Positions 10,665-23,771 of a DNA stretch of 64,000 nt are shown here, piece after piece. The notes below the pieces were generated by a model that worked only from the letters and a program-made list of their open reading frames with translations, ran no database searches and was not told the DNA's origin. The DNA lies in assembly GCA_001630475.1 (NCBI GenBank), contig KV419404.1, forward strand, positions 478,225 to 542,224, written 5' to 3'. The DNA is from Sistotremastrum niveocremeum HHB9708. Lineage: Eukaryota > Basidiomycota > Agaricomycetes > Sistotremastrales > Sistotremastraceae. Position numbers and translations under genes: made by a program. The stretch's first letter is position 1. Every line of letters begins with the position of its first letter.

Positions 10665-12087
10665 ATGCACTGTCAAAGCGAGACCTTCGTCGTCGACCCA
10701 AGACCATCATATCGCTATCGGGTGATGGGGAACAGATATACCCCAAAAATAAGCAGAACTGCGACGATGTCTGGAAATCGTGACTGTCATATATCCCTTG
10801 TATTCTTGCATTCTGTTGGCATGTTCAAGGAAACATTCGAGCCCGTCATAGAGATTCTTCTCAAAAAACCCAACCTTCAACCTCATTCTGGGAGCTCAAC
10901 TGTTATAGATGAAGCGTGGTCTATAGGTATGTGTCCCAGACGTTTGACAGCGATTTGTTCTTCATCGTACAACAGAATGTCCCAACCACGGAAAGAGTGC
11001 CCTGATGAATGCCAAGGATATTAAGAGAGAGCGGGGAGGACCTTGTAAGACGCTGTCCCGTTTGGTTTAGATTTCCGTTGAAATCAAGTCAGGCTCACTG
11101 AGCGACTTCGCCGATGCGGTCTATGCTTTTCTGAGAGGCAGTCCCGGAGGACACGACTTAGTCGCGAGAAGACTCGTAATTATTGGGCATTCCGCTGGGG
11201 CGTTATTAATGTATGTTCTCCCTTGATCTGTATATATGAATGCTAACCCCGCCCAAGTCCCTTTTTAGCGCAAATGGAGCCCAAACTGACCATCCATTCC
11301 GTTATCTTGGCCGAACCCGCAAGAGCCGTAGGTCCAGACGACCATGATTCGAGGTCGTTTATGGGGGTTCTGTCAGCTAAAGCGCTCGCTCGACAAGATA
11401 TGTGGCAAAATATTTCACAGGCCAGAAAAACACTGGAAACCTTTCCTATGATGCAAGGCTGGTCCATCGAAGCCCACGAACTTTACTTAGTCAGTCCTAA
11501 CGTATTATTTGAGAGGAAAAATTGGCTAATTGGTATCCCAGAGGAATGCACTTGTATCGCACCGAGATCAGACGCTGCCGAAGCATGTCGCCCCCCATGG
11601 GGTCACATTGGCTTGTTCACGAGATCACGAAGGGGTATGAGTCCTATACTCCAACACGAGCATTGCAATTGAGTACTCATCGTTGAACAGTTTCTTTACA
11701 AATCATTAGGCCTGGACAAGAAGGTATATGATCTTATGGCTGCCTTGTATGGCAGTGATATCCCGACACATCTCCTGTATGATGCGAACCCTATCCCAGT
11801 GTGATGTCGAATTTCGAGTTCCTATCCCCATAACTCGCTGAACCTCTTATCAGGGTGGCTAAGATGGTGCCTACACTTTTCTCGTGCAAGGGCCACATGC
11901 CGACCACGACTCGTCCTGTTCATGGTCACATGGTGCCATCTTCCAACTTTCACCCTGTCTTATAACATGCTGACAAATACTATATCAGTTCTTTCAGATA
12001 GACCCATCGCTTGCCGCTCAAGCATTGCTCAATGCTCTTCAGCATGATCAAACTTCTACACCTGTCAGTGCAAATGCAAAAGTCTGA
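10665..12087 (+). CDS. LPX1-like alpha/beta hydrolase, copy B
   Basis: Serine hydrolase of the alpha/beta fold resembling yeast peroxisomal Lpx1 (LVFLHxxGM...K, PNHGxSA, GHSxG, late His). The start is MHCQSETFVVDPRP. The motifs are SLVFLHSVGMFKETFEP, ECPNHGKSALMNA, PGGHDLVARRLVIIGHSAGA, ARQDMWQN, ACSRDHEG and HGHM at the end of the seventh exon. FFQIDPSLAAQALLNAL begins the last exon. All eight exons are open. It ends SANAKV then TGA. Compared with the ARL of copy A, the final residue has become Val, and two residues are added before the terminal tripeptide. B may therefore be less efficiently sent to peroxisomes. It is the closest relative of copy A. Confidence 0.88.
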
Positions 12088-12564
12088 TAAGAGAATTCAT
12101 TTGCAGTTTCAAATTTTGTCACGCTGGTTGTTCACTACAGCGCTGCCAGGTTGGGTGCCTGCTCACCTCTCTTTATGAAAGACTTCCATTTCTAGTAATA
12201 TAATATCGGCCTAGAATAACAACAAGAATCATTGAGAATACTTGACACGATGTTGAGATGAGATCGTTGACCAACCCGGCTATTTGTTGATCGACCGGTG
12301 ACCGGCGCGTGCCGAAACCCTTGCTTCCTTCTTGTTCAGTTGACGCTCTTTCTGACTTCTATCGCCTGGATCAACTCTAGGGCCCGATGGTATCATTCGA
12401 GACGAAACATGAATGACCTGGCAAGATAAGACAACCACGATGGGGCCTAGATTTCCATACATGTGCGCAAAGCTCATGTTGCATCAATCTTCTCCGAGGT
12501 CGTTCACATAGTCCCACTGGCGACTCGTCGACAGCCCAATTCTCCACCTGTGCCACCCTTGAGA
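12088..12564. other. Intergenic between copies B and C
   Basis: 477 bases with no gene or RNA. They contain the downstream region of B and the promoter of C. Similarity to the A/B upstream block is not evident to me. Confidence 0.5.
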
Positions 12565-13970
12565 ATGCATTGGCTATCCGAGACTGTCATTGTCGATCAA
12601 AGGCCATCGTATCGTTTCCGGATTGTCGGGAATAGATATATTCCCCGGCATGCACCCGATCCCGCTGATCTGAGGAAATCCGACTGCCACGTTTCTCTTG
12701 TATTCTTGCACGCCAACGGTCTCTTCAAAGAGACATTCGAGCCAGTCATAGACTATCTGTTCAAGGATTCTATCTTGCTCCGCTCACGTTCCGGAGAATC
12801 CTTGGTTATTGATGAAGCGTGGTCGATAGGTGCGTGGTATTAGCTCAGAAACGGAACAGTCCCTTATTAAATCAAGTTAGAATGTCCAAATCATGGTCAA
12901 AGCGCCACGTTGAATGCAGATGACATCCGGAGAGAATGTGGCACGAATTGTGACCTCCGTCTGCCATTTTGTTTCATTTTCGAAGGCTGAACTCCTTGTA
13001 TAGGGCCATTCCGTGAATATTCGGAGGCAGTTCACACTTTCCTGAGAGCCAAGCCAGGTGGATATGACATTTCTGGTACCAACTTCGTCTTGATAGGGCA
13101 TTCGTTCGGGGCTGCTAGTATGTAAGTCATGAATTCCCGATCTGCCAGATTTCTTTAATGATGCGTTCGGAAGTCCCTTCATAGCCCAGATTGAGCCCAA
13201 AATCAAGATACGAACAGTCATTCTAGGCGATCCTATCGCGAGCCCGCCTTCACATGCCACAAATGAAGTTGGAAATTTATTTCTCAACCTGGCGCTCGCT
13301 CGTCAAGATGTGTGGGCAAGCCGGGATCAAGCCAGAAAGTTCTTCAAATCCGATGCTTTGACTAAAGATTGGCCCGTCGAATCACTTGAGCTATTATTGG
13401 TAAGAGAAATGAAAACCCTTTGATAGCTACGTCAATGTCATCACTAGAAATACGGCCTTGTGGACCATCCAGCACGCGCACTACTCAAGCCTCTTTCCTT
13501 TAATGGTGTTACGTTAGCTTGTGTTCGTGAACACGAGGCTGTAAGTCGTAATCGTGATACATGTGATCGTGTTCATCGGGCACAGCTTGTTTACAGATAT
13601 CTTAGCCAATATACCGAAGGTTACTCTTTGTTAGCCACACTGTACGCGAGCGAAACTCCTGTTCACCTTCTGTACACAACCAAATCAACTCCTATGTAAG
13701 GTTACCCTGACTCGCTTCTGTTTCTCTGACTTGTTGTTGTCGCAGGTATACTCAGTTCCAGCGTGCATTGATGTCGTGTAAAGGGACGAGTCCCACAACC
13801 ATCCAGCCAGTTCCAGCAGGACACATGGTATGCCAGAAGTCTCCATTCGATATCTTCTGCCAGCTCATGAGCATCAGTTTTTCCAAACACATCCAGTTCT
13901 TGCTGCGCAATTAATTAGAAACGCGCTTGCATATGATCGCACCGACTTGAGGGTCCATGCACGATTGTGA
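12565..13970 (+). CDS. LPX1-like alpha/beta hydrolase, copy C
   Basis: The exon map is fully in frame: 12565-12829, 12881-12949, 13004-13121, 13174-13399, 13448-13540, 13586-13695, 13746-13827 and 13878-13970. These total 1056 bases, or 351 residues. The motifs are ETVIVDQRPSYRF, SLVFLHANGLFKETFEP, ECPNHGQSATLNA, nucleophile elbow GHSFGA, RQDVWASR, ACVREHEA, and AGHM before the last intron. The C-terminus is RARL, a PTS1-type signal. The ATG at 12565 aligns with the starts of the other copies; an upstream in-frame ATG at 12463 would add a tail that the paralogues lack. The gene looks intact. Confidence 0.9.
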
Positions 13971-14459
13971 AAGTCATGAGTCACCAAAGTCTATGGTGTT
14001 TGAAGAGGTATGAGAAAATGAGAAAATGAGCAGGACTAAATCAACCCAATGATCAGAATTGTTGTGGGCGTAATTTATGTAAAACAGCAATTAAACTTAG
14101 CAAGATAGATGGCGTCAAATAAAATGCCCTTTCAGCTTGTCCTTAGATTCACTTCAGCCGAAAGATTTGACGATCACTCTGGGGGGTACCGGTACTCGAT
14201 ACAATAACAATAACAGGACACCTATAGCGGGAAGCACGGCAGGACTGTGCCGGTTGGCGCCCATCGTTCTGCCGCTGCAAGTTTGTTTACGTGTACCGAG
14301 TTACACATTTAACGTTGACAGGATCGCTCAACAGATTCGCTTCATGTGCGGGTCTTCTGGAAAGCAAGCGAGCATGTCGACTATAAAAATGGTCATTTTT
14401 CTTCGTGCGATTTTGCTTCATCCTAACCTACGTTTCCTCCCCTAATTATCAGATTTTTC
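13971..14459. other. Intergenic and promoter region of copy D
   Basis: No gene is seen. It holds the 3' flank of C, a mixed-sequence stretch, and a TATA-like box at 14382 ahead of copy D. Confidence 0.5.
14382..14389 (+). promoter_or_regulatory. TATA-like box, copy D
   Basis: TATAAAAA lies about 78 bases before the ATG of copy D. It is a good match to a core TATA box; support is positional only. Confidence 0.45.
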
Positions 14460-15855
14460 ATGCTCTGGGAGCGGGAAACATTTGTCGTTGACCCACGACC
14501 ATCATATCATTATCGTGTCTCTGGAAATCGCTATACCCCATCTCATAAGACAGCATCGACGATCTTGAATCCATCACTGTCATTAGTATTCTTACATGCC
14601 GCTGGCATGTTCAAAGAATGTTTTGAGCCCGTCATAGAACTTCTCTTTCAGAAAAAGAGGGCATATGGAGGAGTGAACATTGGAGAGATATGGGCCATTG
14701 GTATGACAACCTTTCTCTATGCCGACCATGCCGACCCATTTTCAGAGTGTCCAAACCACGGCCAGAGTGCTGTGCTGAACGCAAAAGACATTGCAAGAGA
14801 CTATCAAGGCGAATGTCAGTGGTCATATGTTGTGTCAAATAAACATACTCCTGATCAGTAGTTTTAGGGTCCTTGACCGAATATTGTGACGCGGTGTCGG
14901 CATTTCTGCGAGGGCAACCTGGGGGACATGATCTTCTTCAGAAAGAGCTTGTCTTCATAGGACAGTCCGTTGGGGCCATCACAATGTCAGTTCTTGTGTA
15001 AGTTTGTTGAATAAATGTCGAGGAGCTAAGCACGTTTGCAGTTCACTTCTCAGCGCGCGAGACCCGGCTATCCGTTTCCACAGCATCATTCTAGGAGACC
15101 CCATTTTAGGACCTCGATCAACCGCTAAGGACATGATTGCCGTTTCATACTCCAGAAGTTCATTTGTCAGACAAGACGTTTGGCCGAGTCGTGATGAAGC
15201 TAGAGGATATCTTGATGAATATTCTCTCACAAAAGCTTGGAAGCCTGAGTCGAAAGACCTTTTCGTGGTAAATACCCTAATTCGTCAAGAAAGTTGACAT
15301 ACTCACGTGTTCTTCGCCTAGAAATACGCCTTGATGGACCATTCTGCCGGGTCCCTTCCAAAGCCATTCGATTTCAGGGGAGTAACTCTGGCGTGTCGCA
15401 GAGACCAAGAAGCGGTACGGAATGAAATGAGTTCAGATATTGATAGTACCTGATTTACGCGTGTTCAGGCATGCTATAGAGCGATAGCAATGGACTCGGA
15501 AGCGCATCGATTGCTCGCGCGACTGTATTCCAGCAACATACCCGTTTATTACATATACGATTTAAAGCCCAATCAGCGGTACGTCCATCATCACTGGGGC
15601 AATTTACTTCTCTTACCGAATGCATTGAATAGCGCAGCACAGATTCAACCGGGTATATTCCTATGTGAAGGAACAATGCCCACGGCCACGTATGGTATTC
15701 GTGCAGGTCATCTGGCAAGTGTGATTCAAGGGTTCTCCATGGTGAGGCTGATACTCCTACAGTTTGTTCAAAATGATCCCGGGGAAACGGCTACAGCACT
15801 AGCTCACATATTGAAAGACGATAATTCCAAGAGGGCCTACCTCGCTCGATTATGA
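14460..15855 (+). CDS. LPX1-like alpha/beta hydrolase, copy D
   Basis: Start MLWERETFVVDPRPSYHY. The motifs are SLVFLHAAGMFKECFEP, ECPNHGQSAVLNA, PGGHDLLQKELVFIGQSVGA (GQSVG keeps the catalytic Ser but has Gln for the usual His), RQDVWPSR, YALMDHSAG, ACRRDQEA and RAGHL with the likely catalytic His. All exons are open. The last intron (15715-15762, 48 bases) has a GC donor (GCAAGT) where the paralogues have GT. It contains no stop and is a multiple of three, so a retained form would add 16 residues. The C-terminus is LARL, a PTS1-type signal. Confidence 0.88.
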
Positions 15856-16476
15856 CGATACTATTATCTGGCAAGGTAAACATAGTCTCCTCGTTTTGAT
15901 ACATGGAATGCCTTGTGAAAGGCCTTGCAGGATAAAAGGAGCGGTTCTTTTGTTTGATCGGCGGCCGCTGCGAGGAAGCGACGGCCAAAAATACGGAGAT
16001 GCTGAAAGACCGTCCACTTCGCGCGGAGAATCCTCTATCTGATAGCTTCAAAATGGCTCATCTGAGTTGATCAGAGTTAGACAATTCCGGCGCTGCGTAA
16101 CGCGTCCAGACAAAAAAGTATGCAGGAAAGATAGCAATGTTTTCGTGAACGGATATTGACTTGTTGATACGTCCGGAGTAATCTGAGTGAGCGGCCGATT
16201 GTCAAGCTTGTCTCGCAGATCGGCAGCAGGCCATCTCGGTAGGCTAGCCGAGCGCAACGCAGCACGTGTCGGCGGCCAGCTAAAACTTTATCAGGGCCAG
16301 ACCGTGAAGGCACACTCGGTCATCCGAAAATGCAGTGAATTCCAGGGCAACTTTGAAGCGATGGGGAAACTTTGTTATGCCTGGCCCTGGCGGCCTGACG
16401 GCATATAAGACATCATCCTGTTTCACATTCAAGTCGCTAACAAAACAGCAATTCACCCACTCGTCCTCGGCGGCCC
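15856..16476. other. Intergenic between copies D and E
   Basis: 621 bases without a recognisable gene. The sequence near the end contains the promoter of copy E, with a TATA-like box at 16404. Confidence 0.5.
16404..16410 (+). promoter_or_regulatory. TATA-like box, copy E
   Basis: TATAAGA lies 73 bases before the ATG of copy E; the spacing is close to that in copy D. Confidence 0.4.
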
Positions 16477-17915
16477 ATGTATCAGGAGACTTTTGTCGTT
16501 GAGCCTCGTCCCGGATATCCATATCATGTCTCTGGCACACGGTATACACAAGAGCCTTCGAAGTTTCGGGGCATTGGGACCAAACGTGGACTGAGTGTTA
16601 TTTTCTTGCATGCCACTGGCTTGCACAAAGAGACATGGCAACCAGCCATCGAGTGTTTATTGCGTACCAACGGCTCAGAGTCAGCTACAAGCGCAGCACC
16701 CTGGATAGAAGAAGCATGGTCAATTGGTGAGCTTTATTCTTGGTCTGACTTTGAAATCGAACGCTCATTATTTTGTCGATTTTCAGAATGTCCCAATCAT
16801 GGTCAGAGTTTCCTGTTGAATGCCGAGGCTTTGAGACAGCACTACAACAATGAATGTAAGCTTTCTCAATTCATGCTCTTGGAAGAGGAAATTGATGTAG
16901 GATAGGGCCGTTGACAAACTATGCACAAGCGGTGTACGAGTTCGTGACCAGAAAACCTGGCGGGCATGATATTATCTCGAGGAATCTTGTTGGTGTTGGA
17001 CACTCTGTCGGTGCTGTGACATTGTGAGTTTGAGCACCATCATACTCACGCATCTTGATCTTGCTAAATTCCTACCTAGAATCCTGCTCTCTGAGTCAAC
17101 CCCTCGAATCCCATTCCAGTCCATCGTACTCTGCGATCCTTTCATGGGGCCTATCTCTGATGTGAAATATCGGTTGGGGATGTCTGCTGCAGCTGTATCT
17201 CGTACCAGGCAAGACGTTTGGCTTAGTCGGGGTCACGCCGAGAAGTATTTCCAAACGACCCCTTTCACTAGGGACTGGGCGCCTGAGACCAAAGCTTTAT
17301 ATTGTGTTCGACTTCGTTTCTGTTCTTTTTGAAAAGCAACTTACTTGAGACCAGAAATATGCCGTTGTCGATCATCCGGCTTCCCAAAGAGGAGGACGAT
17401 TCTCTTTCAAAGGGGTGACATTGGCCTGTCCGAGAGATCAGGAAGCCGTAAGTACTTTGCCTTTTATAGGCGACATGCACACTAAAGCTGTTTTTGGGGT
17501 ACAGGAATACTTTCGGGCTCAAACCGAAGACACCCTATGCTATCAGCTCTTAGCCAAACTTTACGCCAGGAAAATTCCAGTCCATTTAATCCACGCTCTT
17601 CGGGGAGAGAAATTGTGAGATCCTCCGCCGCTTTGATATCCCAGTCAGTTTTCAAGTCTGACCGTTTCATGGTAGCTATGCTGTTGTGAGGAAGGCGCAT
17701 TTGCTGTGCCACGGCCAGAGACCTACCAGCGTCAGAACCATTGACTCAGAACATATGGTATGGCATGGATTTCGAACGTGTGACGTCGGCTGACAGAACG
17801 GTTTTCGTAGCATCTCCAACTTGCTCCCTCAGAGACCGCCGCGTTGATTGCAGATATTCTATTTTCGGTGAAGGCAAAGCCTGAATCTCACGAGGTTGCA
17901 ACAGCGAGACTATGA
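16477..17915 (+). CDS. LPX1-like alpha/beta hydrolase, copy E
   Basis: Start MYQETFVVEPRPGYPYHVSG. The motifs are SVIFLHATGLHKETWQP, ECPNHGQSFLLNA, PGGHDIISRNLVGVGHSVGA, RQDVWLSR, KYAVVDHPA, ACPRDQEA, and EHM at the His position before the last intron. The KETW form after the first motif groups E with F and G rather than with A-D (KESF, KETF, KECF). The donor after ALYC is a weak GTTCGA. The last exon reads HLQLAPSETAALIADIL and ends TARL, a PTS1-type signal. All exons are open. Confidence 0.87.
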
Positions 17916-18322
17916 CCTTTTACAGACTGTATCTTTATTCATGTTCCAATTCCACAAGCGATACGCTCGTTTAGAGTTTTGCAACAAGAAGGGCGAAATC
18001 TGGACCAGATCTATAGGGCGAATTCCCCCATAAGATAGTGAATGCTTGTTGCACGTCGGAGCCGCAAGTGACCCGAGCGGAGCACGTGTAAGCGCCCATA
18101 CCACGTTCAGGAACATGCAGAACACGATGCGGTTTCTCCGATACCACCCTGGCTCAGAACCTCGGCACATGGTTTTACCCTGTCTGGACCCTCGACAGGT
18201 CCGGATCCTTTACCTGTTCAGTCTGCTAGCCGAGATGTCGACAATCGAGAAAAATGAATATATAGATAGCTCTGCTTCAGGGATTTCTTACTCGAGCCTT
18301 TGCTTCCGGATTTGAACCCACC
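17916..18322. other. Intergenic between copies E and F
   Basis: 407 bases without a gene. An AT-rich TATA-like element lies at 18258 before copy F. Confidence 0.5.
18258..18265 (+). promoter_or_regulatory. TATA-like box, copy F
   Basis: ATATATAG lies about 60 bases before the ATG of copy F. Support is by position only. Confidence 0.35.
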
Positions 18323-19722
18323 ATGAACCAAGAGAGCTTTGTCGTGGATCCTCGCCCTGCTTTTCCTTGCTTTGTTTCTGCGATCCGCTATACACCTGTT
18401 CGCAAGTCGACGGACATCTCTCGGCAACGAGGCTTATCGCTTATATTACTGCATGCCATTGGTTTACACAAAGAAACATGGCAGCCTGTTGTCGAGCGTA
18501 TGTTCGACGAAGCATCCGGAGAGCAGAACATCTGCGAAGCTTGGTCAATCGGTAGCTCAGTTATATACCCATTCCAGAACAATTTAAGAACTGAAAGCCG
18601 CCTTTAGAATATCCTGATCATGGCCAAAGCGCGGTCATAAATGACGAGATTCTGAGCAGTATACCCCCAGGGTCGTGTAAGAGCGTGTCGTTCAGGTTGT
18701 AACATCGTCTAACCACTGTGCAGGGGGACCACAAAACTACGCCGATGCTATATATTCATTGATCACCGGAATGCCAGGCGGCCACGACTTATTGCAAAGA
18801 GATTTAGTTCTTGTCAGTCATTCATTTGGTGCTTATATCTCGTTCGTGAATTTTCTCGGCCTTCTCGATCAATGAGATTTATCTGATCGAACTCCTTGAC
18901 AGTCCTTTCCTTCTCCAAGCCAAACCTCGAATTCCTTTTCGTTCCGCCATCCTCATAGATTCTTACTTGTGTCCTCCAAATAAAAAACGGGATACAAAGG
19001 GTAGCGGCCACATAGCCTTCGCGCTGAACAGGGTCGCATCCTGGGCAAATCGCGCTGCGGCCGCGCGACACCTCGCTCGCCATCCCTTCACAAAACCTTG
19101 GACCCTTGCAAGCCGTGATCTATTCATTGTGAATATTTTTGTCATCATGATTTTCGACCCAATGCTTATGTTCGGAATTTCCAGAGATATGGTCTCAGGC
19201 AGCTCAAAATTACACAACTACCGCTAGCGGACGCGGGCGAGCAAGGCTTAGAATTGACTTGCACCAGAGAACGTGAAGCTGTGCGTATCATAGGAAAGTG
19301 ACTGGTTACGGCAATTTGTCTGACTGCACCCCTTTCCAGGCGATGTATCATGCTGGAATCACAGATACAGAAGGTATCAAGAAGTTGGAACAATTGTTTA
19401 GCTCTGCACTGCCCATACACCTCATATTTTGCAAGTGTGTGGCCCTCATCGTTTCCCTGATAATTCGAGTCTGACCGCCTGGCTCTTAGAGATAACGGCT
19501 TCGAAAATTATCAGATGGAGATCAACGGGAAACGGCCCACAAGTTCCCATTTCGTCGATATGCCACATCTTGTATGTTCCAAACCTCCTCTAGCCCGTAT
19601 CACATCGCTAAATTACACTGCTTTAGTGCGTTCAGATATGCCCAGCAGATACTGCCAAAATGCTGGTCAAATTCCTGAACGACGTTTGTTCGTCAACAGG
19701 TGCTTATCAAGCCAGACTATAG
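18323..19722 (+). CDS. LPX1-like alpha/beta hydrolase, copy F (divergent)
   Basis: Start MNQESFVVDPRPAFPCFV. The motifs are SLILLHAIGLHKETWQP, EYPDHGQSAVIND (usual CPNHGQ changed to YPDHGQ), PGGHDLLQRDLVLVSHSFGA (the GHSxG elbow is SHSFG, with the Ser retained), TCTREREA and PHL at the His position. The last exon reads CVQICPADTAKMLVKFL and ends QARL, a PTS1-type signal. All exons stay open despite the divergence, and the PTS1 is kept, which argues for continued selection. It is the last of the tandem array and converges on OYE1, leaving 140 bases between stops. Confidence 0.85.
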
Positions 19723-19862
19723 ACTTTGCATGCCCGAATGCTTCACAAAATCAGCCGGGATCATACAGATACATGTATACATATATAGGGAGACTAGAGT
19801 TTTCTATGAATCACTTGGCCCTATGGCTGGCCGACAGAAGAAGCCTGGCGCTCGTCCTTGAA

Positions 19863-21294
<1,432 letters not shown>

Positions 21295-21952
21295 CTAGAC
21301 AATTGTTGGGAGTGTTTGTGAGTAAGGACTTTGAGTCCAGTTGGGTGCTCCATCGGTGAATATGACTATGGCTTTTATAGTCCACAAAAGAGTTCTTGAA
21401 CCTCGTCGTGCACTTGCTGCTGAATGCTGACAGAGTCCAACAGAGGCCTTGGTAAGGGCTCATGGCGTGCTACGTCCGACTGTAGACCGGGCAGAATCCC
21501 AGAATCGTGATCAGTTCGGCACCGAAGAGATTTTGACTTGGCAACGAGCAAGTTTCAGGAATTTGCTTCCGTTGCAGCGATTTTCACCGGGAAGTAGGAG
21601 ATTGACTAGGTCATTATTCTCAATAATGCCCGAGTAAATTCATGTGTCGACTGTTGAGCTTTGACTGTAAGATCGGACTTTTGACAGTGAGAGAACGTGG
21701 GCGTTTGATACAGAAATAGAAGTTGGGTGGCTTCGCCCCATGTTAGCGCTCGTACAGGTAACTCACGATGTCACTGACTCAGGCGCCTGCATGGCTTAGT
21801 TGACGTCAACAAGCGTCTCTCTATAGCAGATGAATTTCTATCGAGTGAATGACCAATCATCCAACGCCTCTGACAAAATCGTCTCTAGAGTTTTCTTTCC
21901 GACGTAGTACGGCTGCTGGTCTCTTGGCACTGACACCCAGTCACATCGATAT
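21295..21952. other. Intergenic between OYE1 and OYE2
   Basis: 658 bases containing the OYE1 promoter and the OYE2 3' flank. No gene is seen. Confidence 0.5.
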
Positions 21953-23402
<1,450 letters not shown>

Positions 23403-23771
23403 GGTGTCAAGAACTGACTAATGTGCTGCACAGAAAATAATAGGACGGGGGTCGAGCGATGACGTGTAATGGTGTGATTGATTGAACATGATGTCTATTT
23501 TTTGTAGACCGGGGGTAATCATTTTAGTGTCCTAACTGACTCGGACAAGTGCCTCGATAGGTAGAGAACATTAGCCGACGACGCCCGACGTCGATCCTGC
23601 GATCTCCGATCAACTTCGCACGCTTCTAAGCGGCCGAATAAATCACGTTTAGCGACATGTACATATAGGTTGTCCTTTCTTTATCCTTATTTTTACAGGG
23701 CTAATGGCCATCAAAACAGCGATGGCGAGTCATTATACACGAGTAGGCCACCGCCCCGAACCCAACGGGTA
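23403..23771. other. Intergenic between OYE2 and the M20 carboxypeptidase
   Basis: 369 bases: OYE2 promoter and carboxypeptidase 3' flank. No gene is seen. Confidence 0.5.

Noticed and set aside
8562-19722. Idea that the array is a secondary-metabolite gene cluster
   Set aside because: There is no backbone synthase, P450 or transporter among the copies. All six are one family, and the flanking genes are mostly housekeeping. Peroxisomal signals suggest a metabolic role instead.
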